Assembly (NCBI GenBank): GCA_038216025.1
Contig: JBBQQK010000026.1
Coordinates: 1 to 12,982, forward strand
Source of the DNA: JBBQQK01 sp038216025
GTDB lineage: Bacteria; Patescibacteriota; UBA1384; XYA2-FULL-43-10; 1-14-0-10-43-13
DNA: 12,982 nucleotides
Direction: 5' to 3'
Shown: in pieces, positions 4,651 through 10,385 of the stretch
Layout: the number at the start of each line of letters is the position of its first letter
Numbering within the stretch: the stretch's first letter is position 1
Program-made: the position numbers and the translations under genes
The notes under the pieces: model-generated
The model's database searches: none
What the model was told of the DNA's origin: nothing
Seen by the model: the letters and a program-made list of their open reading frames with translations, nothing else

Positions 4651-6168
4651 ATGTCTTATAAAATAAAACTAAAAAGCAAGATAAAGTATTCAAATAAGAA
4701 GGGTTTTTCAAAAAAACCTTTTTTTTGTTTCCCCAATATTTTTAAAAGAATTTCGCTGAGTATGGCATTGATGTCCAAGCCTGAAAGATTAACGGCAATT
4801 ATCTTTTTGTTTGTTGCGGTCTGTCTTAGCTCGATTCTAGCTGTAAAGACATTTAATAATAAAACTGTGCCAGTCCCATCATCAGGCGGGACATATCGGG
4901 AAGGTCTATTAGGGGAGATTAGGTATATAAATCCAGTCTTGGCTTCTAGCGATAACGACAGATCGATAACAAGTCTTATATTTTCCGGACTTATTAATTT
5001 CAATGATAAAAATGAAGTTATTCCTGATTTGGCTAAGAGTTGGGAGGTGTCGGGAGACCAGAAGAGCTACACTTTTAAGCTAAAAAATAATATTGTGTTT
5101 CACAATGGACAAGCTCTGACCTCTGGCGATATTAGCCATACCATCAATAGGATAAAGAGTTTAGAGAATAAAAGTCCTTTGTTCGACTTTTGGAAAGATG
5201 TGACGGTTTCTACGCCAACAGAGGATACTGTCGTATTTGAACTTTCAAAACCCTACGGGCCGTTTATTTATAGTTGTAACTTTGGAGTGTTGCCCTCCAG
5301 TATTCCTGACGAGGTTCTCAGTAAAACTCCTATCGGCACAGGTAAATACCAGTTCAATAATATAGAAAAAAAGAACGAGGCGGTGAATAGGGTAGTGCTT
5401 GTCAAAAATGAAGATTATTACGACCAAAAACCTTTCTTAAATCAAATTGAATATCAAACCTATGAAGATGAAAAATCATTATCTTCGGCGATCACCCAAG
5501 ATAAACTAGATGCAGCAATATTTTCGAGCAAGTTGGAATCTTTGAAAAGTTATCCCGTTTCTTCTACGAAGAAGCTTGGATTAATACTCAATACTTTGGA
5601 TCCTGTCTTAAAAGACAAGGAAGTCCGCAATAAAATTATTGAAGGGCAGGAAACTTTCTCGCCCGAATTTTCTATTCGTTTGGATACCGTTGATAGCGAG
5701 CCTCAAAAAAGTAGGGCATTTGCTATAAAAGAGGAATTGGCCATAAAAAATATTAATGTAAATGTTAAGTTGAACAATTCGGTCGCGATGATGGACGTCT
5801 TGAAAAATCATAGCTATCAATTGCTTTTATATGGATTTGACTTCGGGAAGGACGGGGACCCATATATTTTTTGGCACTCAACTCAATCTGGAAAATCAAA
5901 TTTATCAAATTGGAGCAGCAAAGAAACGGATGTTTTGACAGAGGATGCCCGCATGATCACTGATTCTGCTCAAAGAAGCTTAAAATATGCCGAAATTTAT
6001 AGTAAGATTGATAGTGAGTACTTGGTGAAATACTATGACTTGCCGGATGAGTATTTTGAGACCGGTGCAAATCTAAAAGGTGTTGACGAGCGATTTTCTA
6101 GTGGCGGAGTAGGCAGGTATTGTCATATAAATGATTGGTATAAAAAAGAAAAAAGAGTTAAGAGGTAA
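4651..6168 (+). CDS. ABC-type peptide solute-binding protein (SBP_bac_5 family), membrane anchored
   Basis: A 505-residue protein of the OppA/DppA family, which captures peptides or other solutes outside the membrane. A basic cytoplasmic N-terminus (about 45 residues) precedes one membrane helix (about 47-66) with no lipobox, so it is tethered rather than lipidated. The family core follows: GGTYREGLLGEI, NPVLASS.D, GLINFN, PDLAKSWEVS, YTFKLKNNIVFHNGQ.LTS.D and GTGKYQF. The region between KDKEVRNKI and SIRLDTVD is much shorter than usual; the typical RQALNYAIDR-like segment is largely missing, so substrate binding may differ. No permease or ATPase gene is nearby. It starts on the base after the secG stop. 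A downstream ATG at 4762 is possible, but the basic N-terminus looks family-like. Confidence 0.85.
   Translation: MSYKIKLKSKIKYSNKKGFSKKPFFCFPNIFKRISLSMALMSKPERLTAIIFLFVAVCLSSILAVKTFNNKTVPVPSSGGTYREGLLGEIRYINPVLASSDNDRSITSLIFSGLINFNDKNEVIPDLAKSWEVSGDQKSYTFKLKNNIVFHNGQALTSGDISHTINRIKSLENKSPLFDFWKDVTVSTPTEDTVVFELSKPYGPFIYSCNFGVLPSSIPDEVLSKTPIGTGKYQFNNIEKKNEAVNRVVLVKNEDYYDQKPFLNQIEYQTYEDEKSLSSAITQDKLDAAIFSSKLESLKSYPVSSTKKLGLILNTLDPVLKDKEVRNKIIEGQETFSPEFSIRLDTVDSEPQKSRAFAIKEELAIKNINVNVKLNNSVAMMDVLKNHSYQLLLYGFDFGKDGDPYIFWHSTQSGKSNLSNWSSKETDVLTEDARMITDSAQRSLKYAEIYSKIDSEYLVKYYDLPDEYFETGANLKGVDERFSSGGVGRYCHINDWYKKEKRVKR
4699..4726 (+). terminator. Terminator-like hairpin inside the 5' end of the solute-binding gene
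   Basis: The 5' arm at 4699-4708 pairs with 4712-4721 around a CAA loop (AAGG-G-TTTTT against AAAAACC-TT, with a G-U pair), running into eight T. It has the shape of an intrinsic terminator but lies in codons 17-26 of the gene. If active, it would lower expression of the binding protein relative to secG. Confidence 0.35.
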
Positions 6169-6183
6169 CATAATATTGCGATA

Positions 6184-6269
6184 GGGCGAATGGTGGAATG
6201 GTAGACACGCTACGTTCAGGACGTAGTGACCGCAAGGTCGTGGAGGTTCGAGTCCTCTTTCGCCCACCA
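6184..6269 (+). tRNA. tRNA-Leu(CAG)
   Basis: Class II tRNA with a long variable arm. Acceptor stem GGGCGAA/TTCGCCC, A73, encoded CCA. The anticodon loop TTCAGGA on CTACG/CGTAG gives CAG (Leu). It begins 15 nt after the solute-binding protein stop, so it may depend on read-through from that unit. Confidence 0.94.
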
Positions 6270-6305
6270 AATAAAGTTGATCAGCTTGGCCAGACGATTT
6301 AATCT

Positions 6306-6410
6306 GCTGTAATACCCCTCCGAAAACCTAAGCTTAATTTCTGTCACTTGGGATCCTGAAACAAGTTCAGGATGACACTTCGGGAGGCTTTCCGATTTGG
6401 GTGCTGTAAT
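6306..6410. mobile_element. MITE-like hairpin element with 8-bp flanking repeats
   Basis: GCTGTAAT occurs at 6306-6313 and 6403-6410, flanking an 89-bp non-coding segment. Its ends form imperfect inverted repeats: ACCC...TCCGAAAACCT on one side, ACCC...TCGGAAAGCCT on the other. Inside are nested palindromes: CCTCCGAA pairs with TTCGG(G)AGG, and ATCCTGAA-ACAAG-TTCAGGAT forms a central hairpin. That central palindrome resembles one I know as a widespread dispersed intergenic repeat in bacteria. The pattern fits a small non-autonomous transposable element with an 8-bp target duplication; no matching transposase is in the window. Confidence 0.5.
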
Positions 6411-6494
6411 GTGTGTTTACATTGACTAAATAATATGTTACTATTTATTTAGTAATAAAAAATATTAAACCAGCTTGAATAGATAGAGATTGAT

Positions 6495-6520
6495 ACTCGG
6501 GCTGTGTTTCCGAGTTTTTT
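6495..6520 (+). terminator. Intrinsic terminator upstream of tRNA-Val
   Basis: Stem ACTCGG/CCGAGT with a 9-nt loop and a TTTTTT run. It ends 11 bp before tRNA-Val, too close for a separate tRNA promoter between them. It may end the secG-binding protein-tRNA-Leu transcript, or end a short leader RNA starting near 6457. Confidence 0.65.
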
Positions 6521-6530
6521 ATTGATCAGA

Positions 6531-6607
6531 GCGCGCTTAGCTCAGTTGGCTAGAGCGTCTCGTTTACACCGAGAATGTCGGGGGTTCAAGTCCCTCAGCG
6601 CGCACCA
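6531..6607 (+). tRNA. tRNA-Val(TAC)
   Basis: Acceptor stem GCGCGCT/AGCGCGC, A73, encoded CCA. The anticodon loop TTTACAC on TCTCG/CGAGA gives TAC (Val). The gene is intact; its last 21 bases plus 5 flanking bases are copied again 138 bp downstream. Confidence 0.95.
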
Positions 6608-6612
6608 TGATC
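6587..6612 (+). repeat. 26-bp direct repeat, copy 1 (within tRNA-Val 3' end)
   Basis: Runs from the T loop of tRNA-Val (CAAGTCC...) through the acceptor strand and CCA plus TGATC. It is identical over 26 bp to the copy at 6725-6750. The flanks differ on both sides, so the repeat boundaries are sharp. Confidence 0.85.
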
Positions 6613-6643
6613 TGTCGCTCACAAAGTGAGAGGTAGATTATGG
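6605..6643 (+). other. Extended hairpin including the tRNA-Val CCA end
   Basis: CCATGATCT (6605-6613) pairs with AGATTATGG (6635-6643, one G-U), and inside it CTCAC-AAA-GTGAG forms a second stem. The CCA of tRNA-Val is the 5' base of the outer helix, so the precursor RNA could sequester its own 3' end. Confidence 0.5.
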
Positions 6644-6652
6644 TGGTACACA

Positions 6653-6731
6653 GGACTTGAAAGGCGCAGGCCGGGTAGGTCGAGCCGGGGTCGAGGGCAA
6701 ATTCAGCAGAATTTGACCCGTGACCAAGTCC
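6653..6731 (+). ncRNA. 75-nt structured repeat, copy beside tRNA-Val
   Basis: Predicted multi-stem RNA. The closing stem P1 is GGACTTG (6653-6659) with CAAGTCC (6725-6731). P2 is GGC-GCA-GGCC, loop GGGTA, GGTC-GA-GCC. P3 is GGTC-GA-GGG-CAAATTC, loop AGCA, GAATTTG-A-CCC-GT-GACC. Against the copy at 6924-6998 the 75-nt core has five differences. Two are a compensatory G-C to C-G swap in P3, two change the outermost core pair from A-U to G-C, and one turns a G-U into G-C in P2. All keep the structure, which is strong evidence that the RNA (or single-stranded DNA) fold is selected. The P1 3' strand lies in the duplicated tRNA-Val sequence. I do not recognise an RNA family; ORFs across it look like artefacts. 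Confidence 0.6.
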
Positions 6732-6750
6732 CTCAGCGCGCACCATGATC
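6725..6750 (+). repeat. 26-bp direct repeat, copy 2 (tRNA-Val 3' end duplicate)
   Basis: Identical to the tRNA-Val 3' end copy at 6587-6612. The two copies bracket a 112-bp segment containing a hairpin and the structured repeat. This is the arrangement expected for a target-site duplication or an attL/attR pair of a very small element. Confidence 0.85.
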
Positions 6751-6824
6751 GTTTAGTGAATTATTAAACCAGCGTTTATACTTTGAAAAATAATTGCTGC
6801 TTTGTGTGGCAATTTGTTATATAA

Positions 6825-6910
6825 GGGCGAGTGGTGAAATGGTATACACGCTACCTTGAGGTGGTAGTGGGCGCAAGCTCGTGGAGGTTCAAGTCCTCTC
6901 TCGCCCACCA
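6825..6910 (+). tRNA. tRNA-Leu(GAG)
   Basis: Class II tRNA with acceptor stem GGGCGAG/CTCGCCC, A73 and encoded CCA. The anticodon loop TTGAGGT on CTACC/GGTAG gives GAG (Leu). It is similar in sequence to tRNA-Leu(CAG) upstream, suggesting paralogy. The structured repeat begins 13 nt after its CCA. Confidence 0.94.
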
Positions 6911-6923
6911 TACAAAAGATGAG

Positions 6924-6998
6924 GCTTGAAAGGCGCAGGCCGGGTAGGCCGAGCCGGGGTCGAGCGCAAATTCAGCAGAATTTGACGCGTGACCAAGC
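6924..6998 (+). ncRNA. 75-nt structured repeat, copy beside tRNA-Leu(GAG)
   Basis: Same length as the tRNA-Val copy and identical at 70 of 75 positions. P1 is GCTTG/CAAGC, P2 is GGC-GCA-GGCC, GGGTA, GGCC-GA-GCC, and P3 is GGTC-GA-GCG-CAAATTC, AGCA, GAATTTG-A-CGC-GT-GACC. Unlike the other copy, it is not bracketed by a duplication of the neighbouring tRNA. No promoter or T-run of its own is evident, so it may be transcribed with the tRNA or act as DNA. Confidence 0.6.
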
Positions 6999-7071
6999 GA
7001 CTGAACAATTGAGAAGACCAGGCAAGTTTTTTTCAATCTTCCGCTAATAAACATTAACTTAAAGAAAACTT

Positions 7072-7467
7072 ATGATTATCAAAGAATTGTTTTCAAGCGA
7101 ATACCTGTTTAATCCTACACCATCTTTCGAAACGAAAATGTATCTTCCGCTTATAGTTCTTTTTGGAGCAATGCTGATACTGTCGATCTTGCTTAAGCTG
7201 ATGGGAAGAAAAATTCCAAAACAAGCAAATTCGTTTTTTACACCTTTCTTGACCGGTTCCGTCTTAGGTTTTGTCCATCTTTTTTCAAGATATGAGGGGT
7301 TGAGTTGGCTGGCTTCAAGATTCTTTCTATTATTGATTTTTTCCGGAATCTTTCTGTGGGTTTTAATACTATTGATTCTGGTCTTAAAGTCACTCCCAAA
7401 AGAGCTGAAAAGACAAACTGTTGAAGAAAGATATAAAAAATATTTACCAAAAAGTAAAACTAAATAA
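7072..7467 (+). CDS. Small integral membrane protein of unknown function
   Basis: A 131-residue protein with about three hydrophobic segments (roughly residues 23-42, 55-70 and 80-107). A positively charged loop (LMGRKIPKQ) and a basic C-terminal tail (ERYKKYLPKSKTK) suggest a cytoplasmic C-terminus. There is no enzymatic motif. It is the first gene of a tight cluster with ribosomal protein S1 (20-nt gap), so it is probably co-transcribed, but I cannot name its role. The start has only a weak purine-rich upstream region (AAAGAAAA). The composition and coding pattern look genuine, and the long frame on the opposite strand is a shadow. Confidence 0.7.
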   Translation: MIIKELFSSEYLFNPTPSFETKMYLPLIVLFGAMLILSILLKLMGRKIPKQANSFFTPFLTGSVLGFVHLFSRYEGLSWLASRFFLLLIFSGIFLWVLILLILVLKSLPKELKRQTVEERYKKYLPKSKTK

Positions 7468-7487
7468 TATTTGGAGAAAAATAATTT

Positions 7488-8726
7488 ATGACAGAAGAAA
7501 ACGTGAACGTAGCGCAAAAGGAAACGATGGAGAGCCTGCTGGCCGAATTAGGCGACAGACTGCTTCCTTTTGCTGAAGGAGAAATGGTTGAAGCCTCTAT
7601 TCTGGCTGTTGGTGGAAATAGAGTTTGGGTTGATGTAGCCGGTCAGTCCCTAGGGTTTATTCCAGAAAAGGAAATAACATCAAAAACCGGATTGAAAGTT
7701 GGAGATAAGGTTTATTGTACCGTAATTGCAATGGAAGATGACGATGGAAACGTTGTTTTGTCTCTAAAGCGGGCTGATCGTGAAAAATATTGGCTCGATC
7801 TTGAAGAAAAGTTCAAAACAGGTGAACCTGCTAAAGTTAAGATTACCGACGCAAATAAAGGTGGTCTTATGACAGAAATCGGCGGAATCCCCGGATTTAT
7901 ACCAGTTTCGCAATTATCGCCTACAAACTACCCTCGTGTTGAGGGCGGCGATAAAGAGGAAATCCTTAGCAGATTACGAAGATTTATTGGCCAAGAAATG
8001 ATGGTAAAGGTTATTAACTGCGATAAAGAAGGCAATAAATTGATCTTCTCTGAAAAAGCAGTTAGTGCCATGGAAGTAAAACAAAAACTAGATAAGTATC
8101 ACGTCGGTGATCATATTAAAGGAAAAATCACTGGTATTGTTGATTTCGGTCTATTTATCAGTATTGATCCTCAAATTGAGGGCTTGGTTCATATCTCCGA
8201 AGTATCCTGGAGTCGTGTTAGCGATCTTCATAAGCTGTTTAATGTCGGCGATCCAGTTGATGCTATTATAATCTCTTTGGATGAAGGTAGAGTTTCTCTG
8301 TCAGTCAAGAGGTTATTGCCTGATCCATGGGTTAAGGCAGCTTCAAAATATAAAATTGGCGATACAATAAAAGGTGAAGTCACCAAAATTACCCCTTTCG
8401 GAGCCTTTGTTTCGCTTGATGAAGAAATAGATGGTCTAGTTCATATATCAGAATTGTCTCAAAACCATGTTATCGATCCGGGCCAGGTTGTTGAATTAGG
8501 TAAAGAGTATGAATTTAAAATAATCTCCATAGAACCAGAAGGTCACAGACTCGGATTGAGCTTAAAGACTGATGACTCAAAATCAGAAAAATCAAACGAC
8601 AAAAATGAAGAAGTCGAAGTAGAAGAAAAAAAATCTCCTAAAAAATCTAAAGTTAAGGCAGAAAAAGAAGATTCAGACGCAGAGGAAGTAAAGGAAAGCA
8701 AAAAAGTTAAAAAAGAGAAAAAATAA
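7488..8726 (+). CDS. rpsA: Ribosomal protein S1 (four S1 domains)
   Basis: A 412-residue RNA-binding protein of the small ribosomal subunit that helps recruit mRNA. Four S1/OB-fold domains are visible at about residues 30-95, 111-190, 205-276 and 289-361. The last two are the most canonical (GKITGIVDFGLFISI, EGLVHISEVS; GEVTKITPFGAFVSL, DGLVHISELS). A lysine/glutamate-rich low-complexity tail fills residues 362-412. Four domains is shorter than the six of E. coli S1 but usual in many other bacteria. GGAG lies upstream of the ATG, and the next gene starts 13 nt after the stop with its own GGAGG. The alternative is a general S1-domain RNA-binding protein, less likely given length and layout. 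Confidence 0.88.
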   Translation: MTEENVNVAQKETMESLLAELGDRLLPFAEGEMVEASILAVGGNRVWVDVAGQSLGFIPEKEITSKTGLKVGDKVYCTVIAMEDDDGNVVLSLKRADREKYWLDLEEKFKTGEPAKVKITDANKGGLMTEIGGIPGFIPVSQLSPTNYPRVEGGDKEEILSRLRRFIGQEMMVKVINCDKEGNKLIFSEKAVSAMEVKQKLDKYHVGDHIKGKITGIVDFGLFISIDPQIEGLVHISEVSWSRVSDLHKLFNVGDPVDAIIISLDEGRVSLSVKRLLPDPWVKAASKYKIGDTIKGEVTKITPFGAFVSLDEEIDGLVHISELSQNHVIDPGQVVELGKEYEFKIISIEPEGHRLGLSLKTDDSKSEKSNDKNEEVEVEEKKSPKKSKVKAEKEDSDAEEVKESKKVKKEKK

Positions 8727-8739
8727 CTTTGGAGGATAG

Positions 8740-9228
8740 ATGATAATAAAATATCTTGGGCGTGAGAAATTTGACATCAAGACAAAAGAAAACATTATTA
8801 ACTTGGGTTATCAAATATCTGTAAACGGTTTTCAGTTTGTCGGCCCAGGTGAATATGAAAAGAACGGGGTTTTTGTCGAGGGGATCGAAGATAATGGAAA
8901 CACTATATTCATTGTTCGAGCAGAAGAAATGAAGATCTGTTATCTTGGAAAAATCTCACACGATCTCCGGGAAGAAGAAGCGAAAGAAATTGGGGATATA
9001 GACATACTATTTGTTCCCCTTGGAGAGGACTCTTCAGTTGACATTAAAAAAGCATCTAAAATTATTTCTCAAATTGATCCCAGAATAGTCGTTCCAATGC
9101 TATATGCTGACCTAACCGAGTTTAAAAAGCTCGAAGGTATCACTGATGGAGAAACTGATACTTTAAAAATAAAGAAGAACGAATTGCCTGAAGACGAGAG
9201 AAAGAATGTAATTCTCAGAAGCATATAA
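8740..9228 (+). CDS. Metallo-beta-lactamase-fold protein lacking metal ligands
   Basis: A 162-residue member of the Lactamase_B_3-like branch, recognisable by MIIKYLG at the start, VGPGEYEKNGVFVEGI (about 34-49), NTIFIV, ICYLGKISHDL, DIDILFVPLGED and IDPRIVVPMLY. In active homologues the HxHxDH loop lies between the first strands; here that segment of about 40 residues is absent. Two further ligand positions are changed: the usual HLGD is YLGK and the usual PMHY is PMLY. It is therefore predicted to be catalytically dead and to act, if at all, by binding. It lies in the S1-DHH operon with a strong GGAGG Shine-Dalgarno (8731-8735), so it is probably expressed. Frame integrity over the whole length argues against a random pseudogene. 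Confidence 0.7.
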   Translation: MIIKYLGREKFDIKTKENIINLGYQISVNGFQFVGPGEYEKNGVFVEGIEDNGNTIFIVRAEEMKICYLGKISHDLREEEAKEIGDIDILFVPLGEDSSVDIKKASKIISQIDPRIVVPMLYADLTEFKKLEGITDGETDTLKIKKNELPEDERKNVILRSI

Positions 9229-9242
9229 TATTACAAATCAAA

Positions 9243-10199
9243 ATGGGCAGCTTCTCTAAACTGAAAAAGATAATATCGAACAATGATAGATTTACTATAA
9301 TCTGCCATGAGCGGCCCGACGGAGATGCGATCGGGTCGCTTTTGGCTTTAGGGAAGGCATTGGAACAAGCCGGCAAGAACGTTACTTATGTTTGCAAAGA
9401 TGCTATTCCTAAAGTCTACGGTTTCTTAAAAATAACCGGGATCAAAAAGGATTTTTTGATAGGAGATACAGACGCAATATTTTTAGTTGATAATGGCGAT
9501 TTAAATCGTACAGGTTTTCCCGAAAGAATTGCTCTGGCTAAGAGCAAAAATATTCCAATTATAAATATTGACCATCATCCAAAAAATGATCTTTGGAAAT
9601 ATGCTTCGGTTAACTTAGTGGATGATGAGGCTTCTTCTGCTTCAGAACTTGTCTACATGCTCTTGGGATCCCTTGAATTGCCTCTGACTAAAGAGATATC
9701 AACTTATCTGTTAACCGGCCTTCACAATGACACTGGCGGGTTTAGGCATGCCAATACTACTCCTAAGGTCTTGGCAATGGTTTCCGATTTATTGAAAAGA
9801 GGGGCACAACTAAAAAATATCTCCGATAATATTGCGAGCAATCATTCTATAAGCACTATGAAGTTATGGGGAATAGCTCTAAACCGATTGCAATACGACA
9901 TTCAACGAAAGATTAGCTATTCTGTGATTACAAAAAAAGATTTTCTGAAAGCTAAAGCATCGATGGACGAAGTGTCTGGATTGGTCAATCTTTTGAATTC
10001 CGTCCCTGAATCAAATTTTACACTCTTGCTTTACGAGACAGAGGATGGTAAAATCAAAGGTAGTTTACGGACAGAAAAAGACAATGTTAACTTGACTAAA
10101 CTGGCTTCCGCTTTGAATGGGGGTGGTCACAAAAAGGCATCGGGATTTAGCCTTTCTGGTGAAATTGTGTTGTCGGACGGTAAGTGGTTGATAAAATGA
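9243..10199 (+). CDS. DHH/DHHA1 phosphoesterase, NrnA-like
   Basis: A 318-residue metal-dependent phosphoesterase of the bifunctional oligoribonuclease / pAp-phosphatase type. It would degrade short oligonucleotides or pAp in the cytoplasm. All expected motifs are present: DGD at 26-28 (HERPDGDAIGS), D83 (LVDNGD), DHH at 110-112 (NIDHHPKND), D163 (GLHNDTGGFRH), and the DHHA1 glycine motif GGGHKKASG at 293-301. Length fits NrnA rather than the longer RecJ. It starts 14 nt after the preceding gene with no strong Shine-Dalgarno, suggesting coupling in the operon. Partnership with S1 fits an RNA-turnover context, but that is inference. Confidence 0.88.
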   Translation: MGSFSKLKKIISNNDRFTIICHERPDGDAIGSLLALGKALEQAGKNVTYVCKDAIPKVYGFLKITGIKKDFLIGDTDAIFLVDNGDLNRTGFPERIALAKSKNIPIINIDHHPKNDLWKYASVNLVDDEASSASELVYMLLGSLELPLTKEISTYLLTGLHNDTGGFRHANTTPKVLAMVSDLLKRGAQLKNISDNIASNHSISTMKLWGIALNRLQYDIQRKISYSVITKKDFLKAKASMDEVSGLVNLLNSVPESNFTLLLYETEDGKIKGSLRTEKDNVNLTKLASALNGGGHKKASGFSLSGEIVLSDGKWLIK

Positions 10200-10244
10200 T
10201 TGGCAGACAGCGGACAGATCTGTCGCCGAAATAAATTTAATTAT

Positions 10245-10330
10245 GCCCGAGTGGTGGAATGGTAGACACGAAGGACTTAAAATCCTTTGGCAGCAATGCC
10301 GTGCCGGTTCGAGTCCGGCCTTGGGCACCA
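10245..10330 (+). tRNA. tRNA-Leu(TAA)
   Basis: Class II tRNA with acceptor stem GCCCGAG/CTTGGGC, A73, encoded CCA. The anticodon loop CTTAAAA on AAGGA/TCCTT gives TAA (Leu). It begins 45 nt after the DHH gene and is followed by a terminator, so it is probably the last unit of the S1 operon. Confidence 0.94.
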
Positions 10331-10333
10331 ATT

Positions 10334-10362
10334 AATGGCCAATGTTTTATGGTCATTTTTTT
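10334..10362 (+). terminator. Intrinsic terminator after tRNA-Leu(TAA)
   Basis: AATGGCCA pairs with TGGTCATT (one G-U) around an 8-nt loop, followed by a T-run with seven consecutive T overall. Its 3' arm overlaps the -35 box of the next promoter. Confidence 0.8.
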
Positions 10363-10378
10363 ATTATTTTGCTATAAT
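10350..10378 (+). promoter_or_regulatory. Extended -10 promoter of the transglycosylase gene
   Basis: A perfect -10 TATAAT (10373-10378) is preceded by TGC, forming the extended -10 motif. A -35-like TGGTCA (10350-10355, four of six) lies exactly 17 bp upstream. The expected start point, about seven bases after the -10, falls on or next to the ATG at 10386, so the mRNA is probably leaderless. Confidence 0.7.
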
Positions 10379-10385
10379 TGAGGCA

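Noticed and set aside
6564..7054. Minus-strand reading frames across tRNA-Val, tRNA-Leu and the repeats
   Set aside because: They share protein segments only because they read through the two repeat copies and tRNA genes; no start signals or protein family support them.
7059..7517. Minus-strand frame opposite the small membrane protein
   Set aside because: It overlaps two convincing plus-strand genes, including the S1 start, and has no recognisable domain.
10213..10224. Palindrome GACAGATCTGTC between the DHH gene and tRNA-Leu
   Set aside because: A perfect 12-bp dyad, but with no T-run, no promoter nearby and no second copy; a weak resemblance to CAGACAGCAAACAG near 461 is too short to trust.
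10287..10385. Upstream ATG for the transglycosylase
   Set aside because: It overlaps tRNA-Leu(TAA) and its terminator; translation there would be unrelated to the family.
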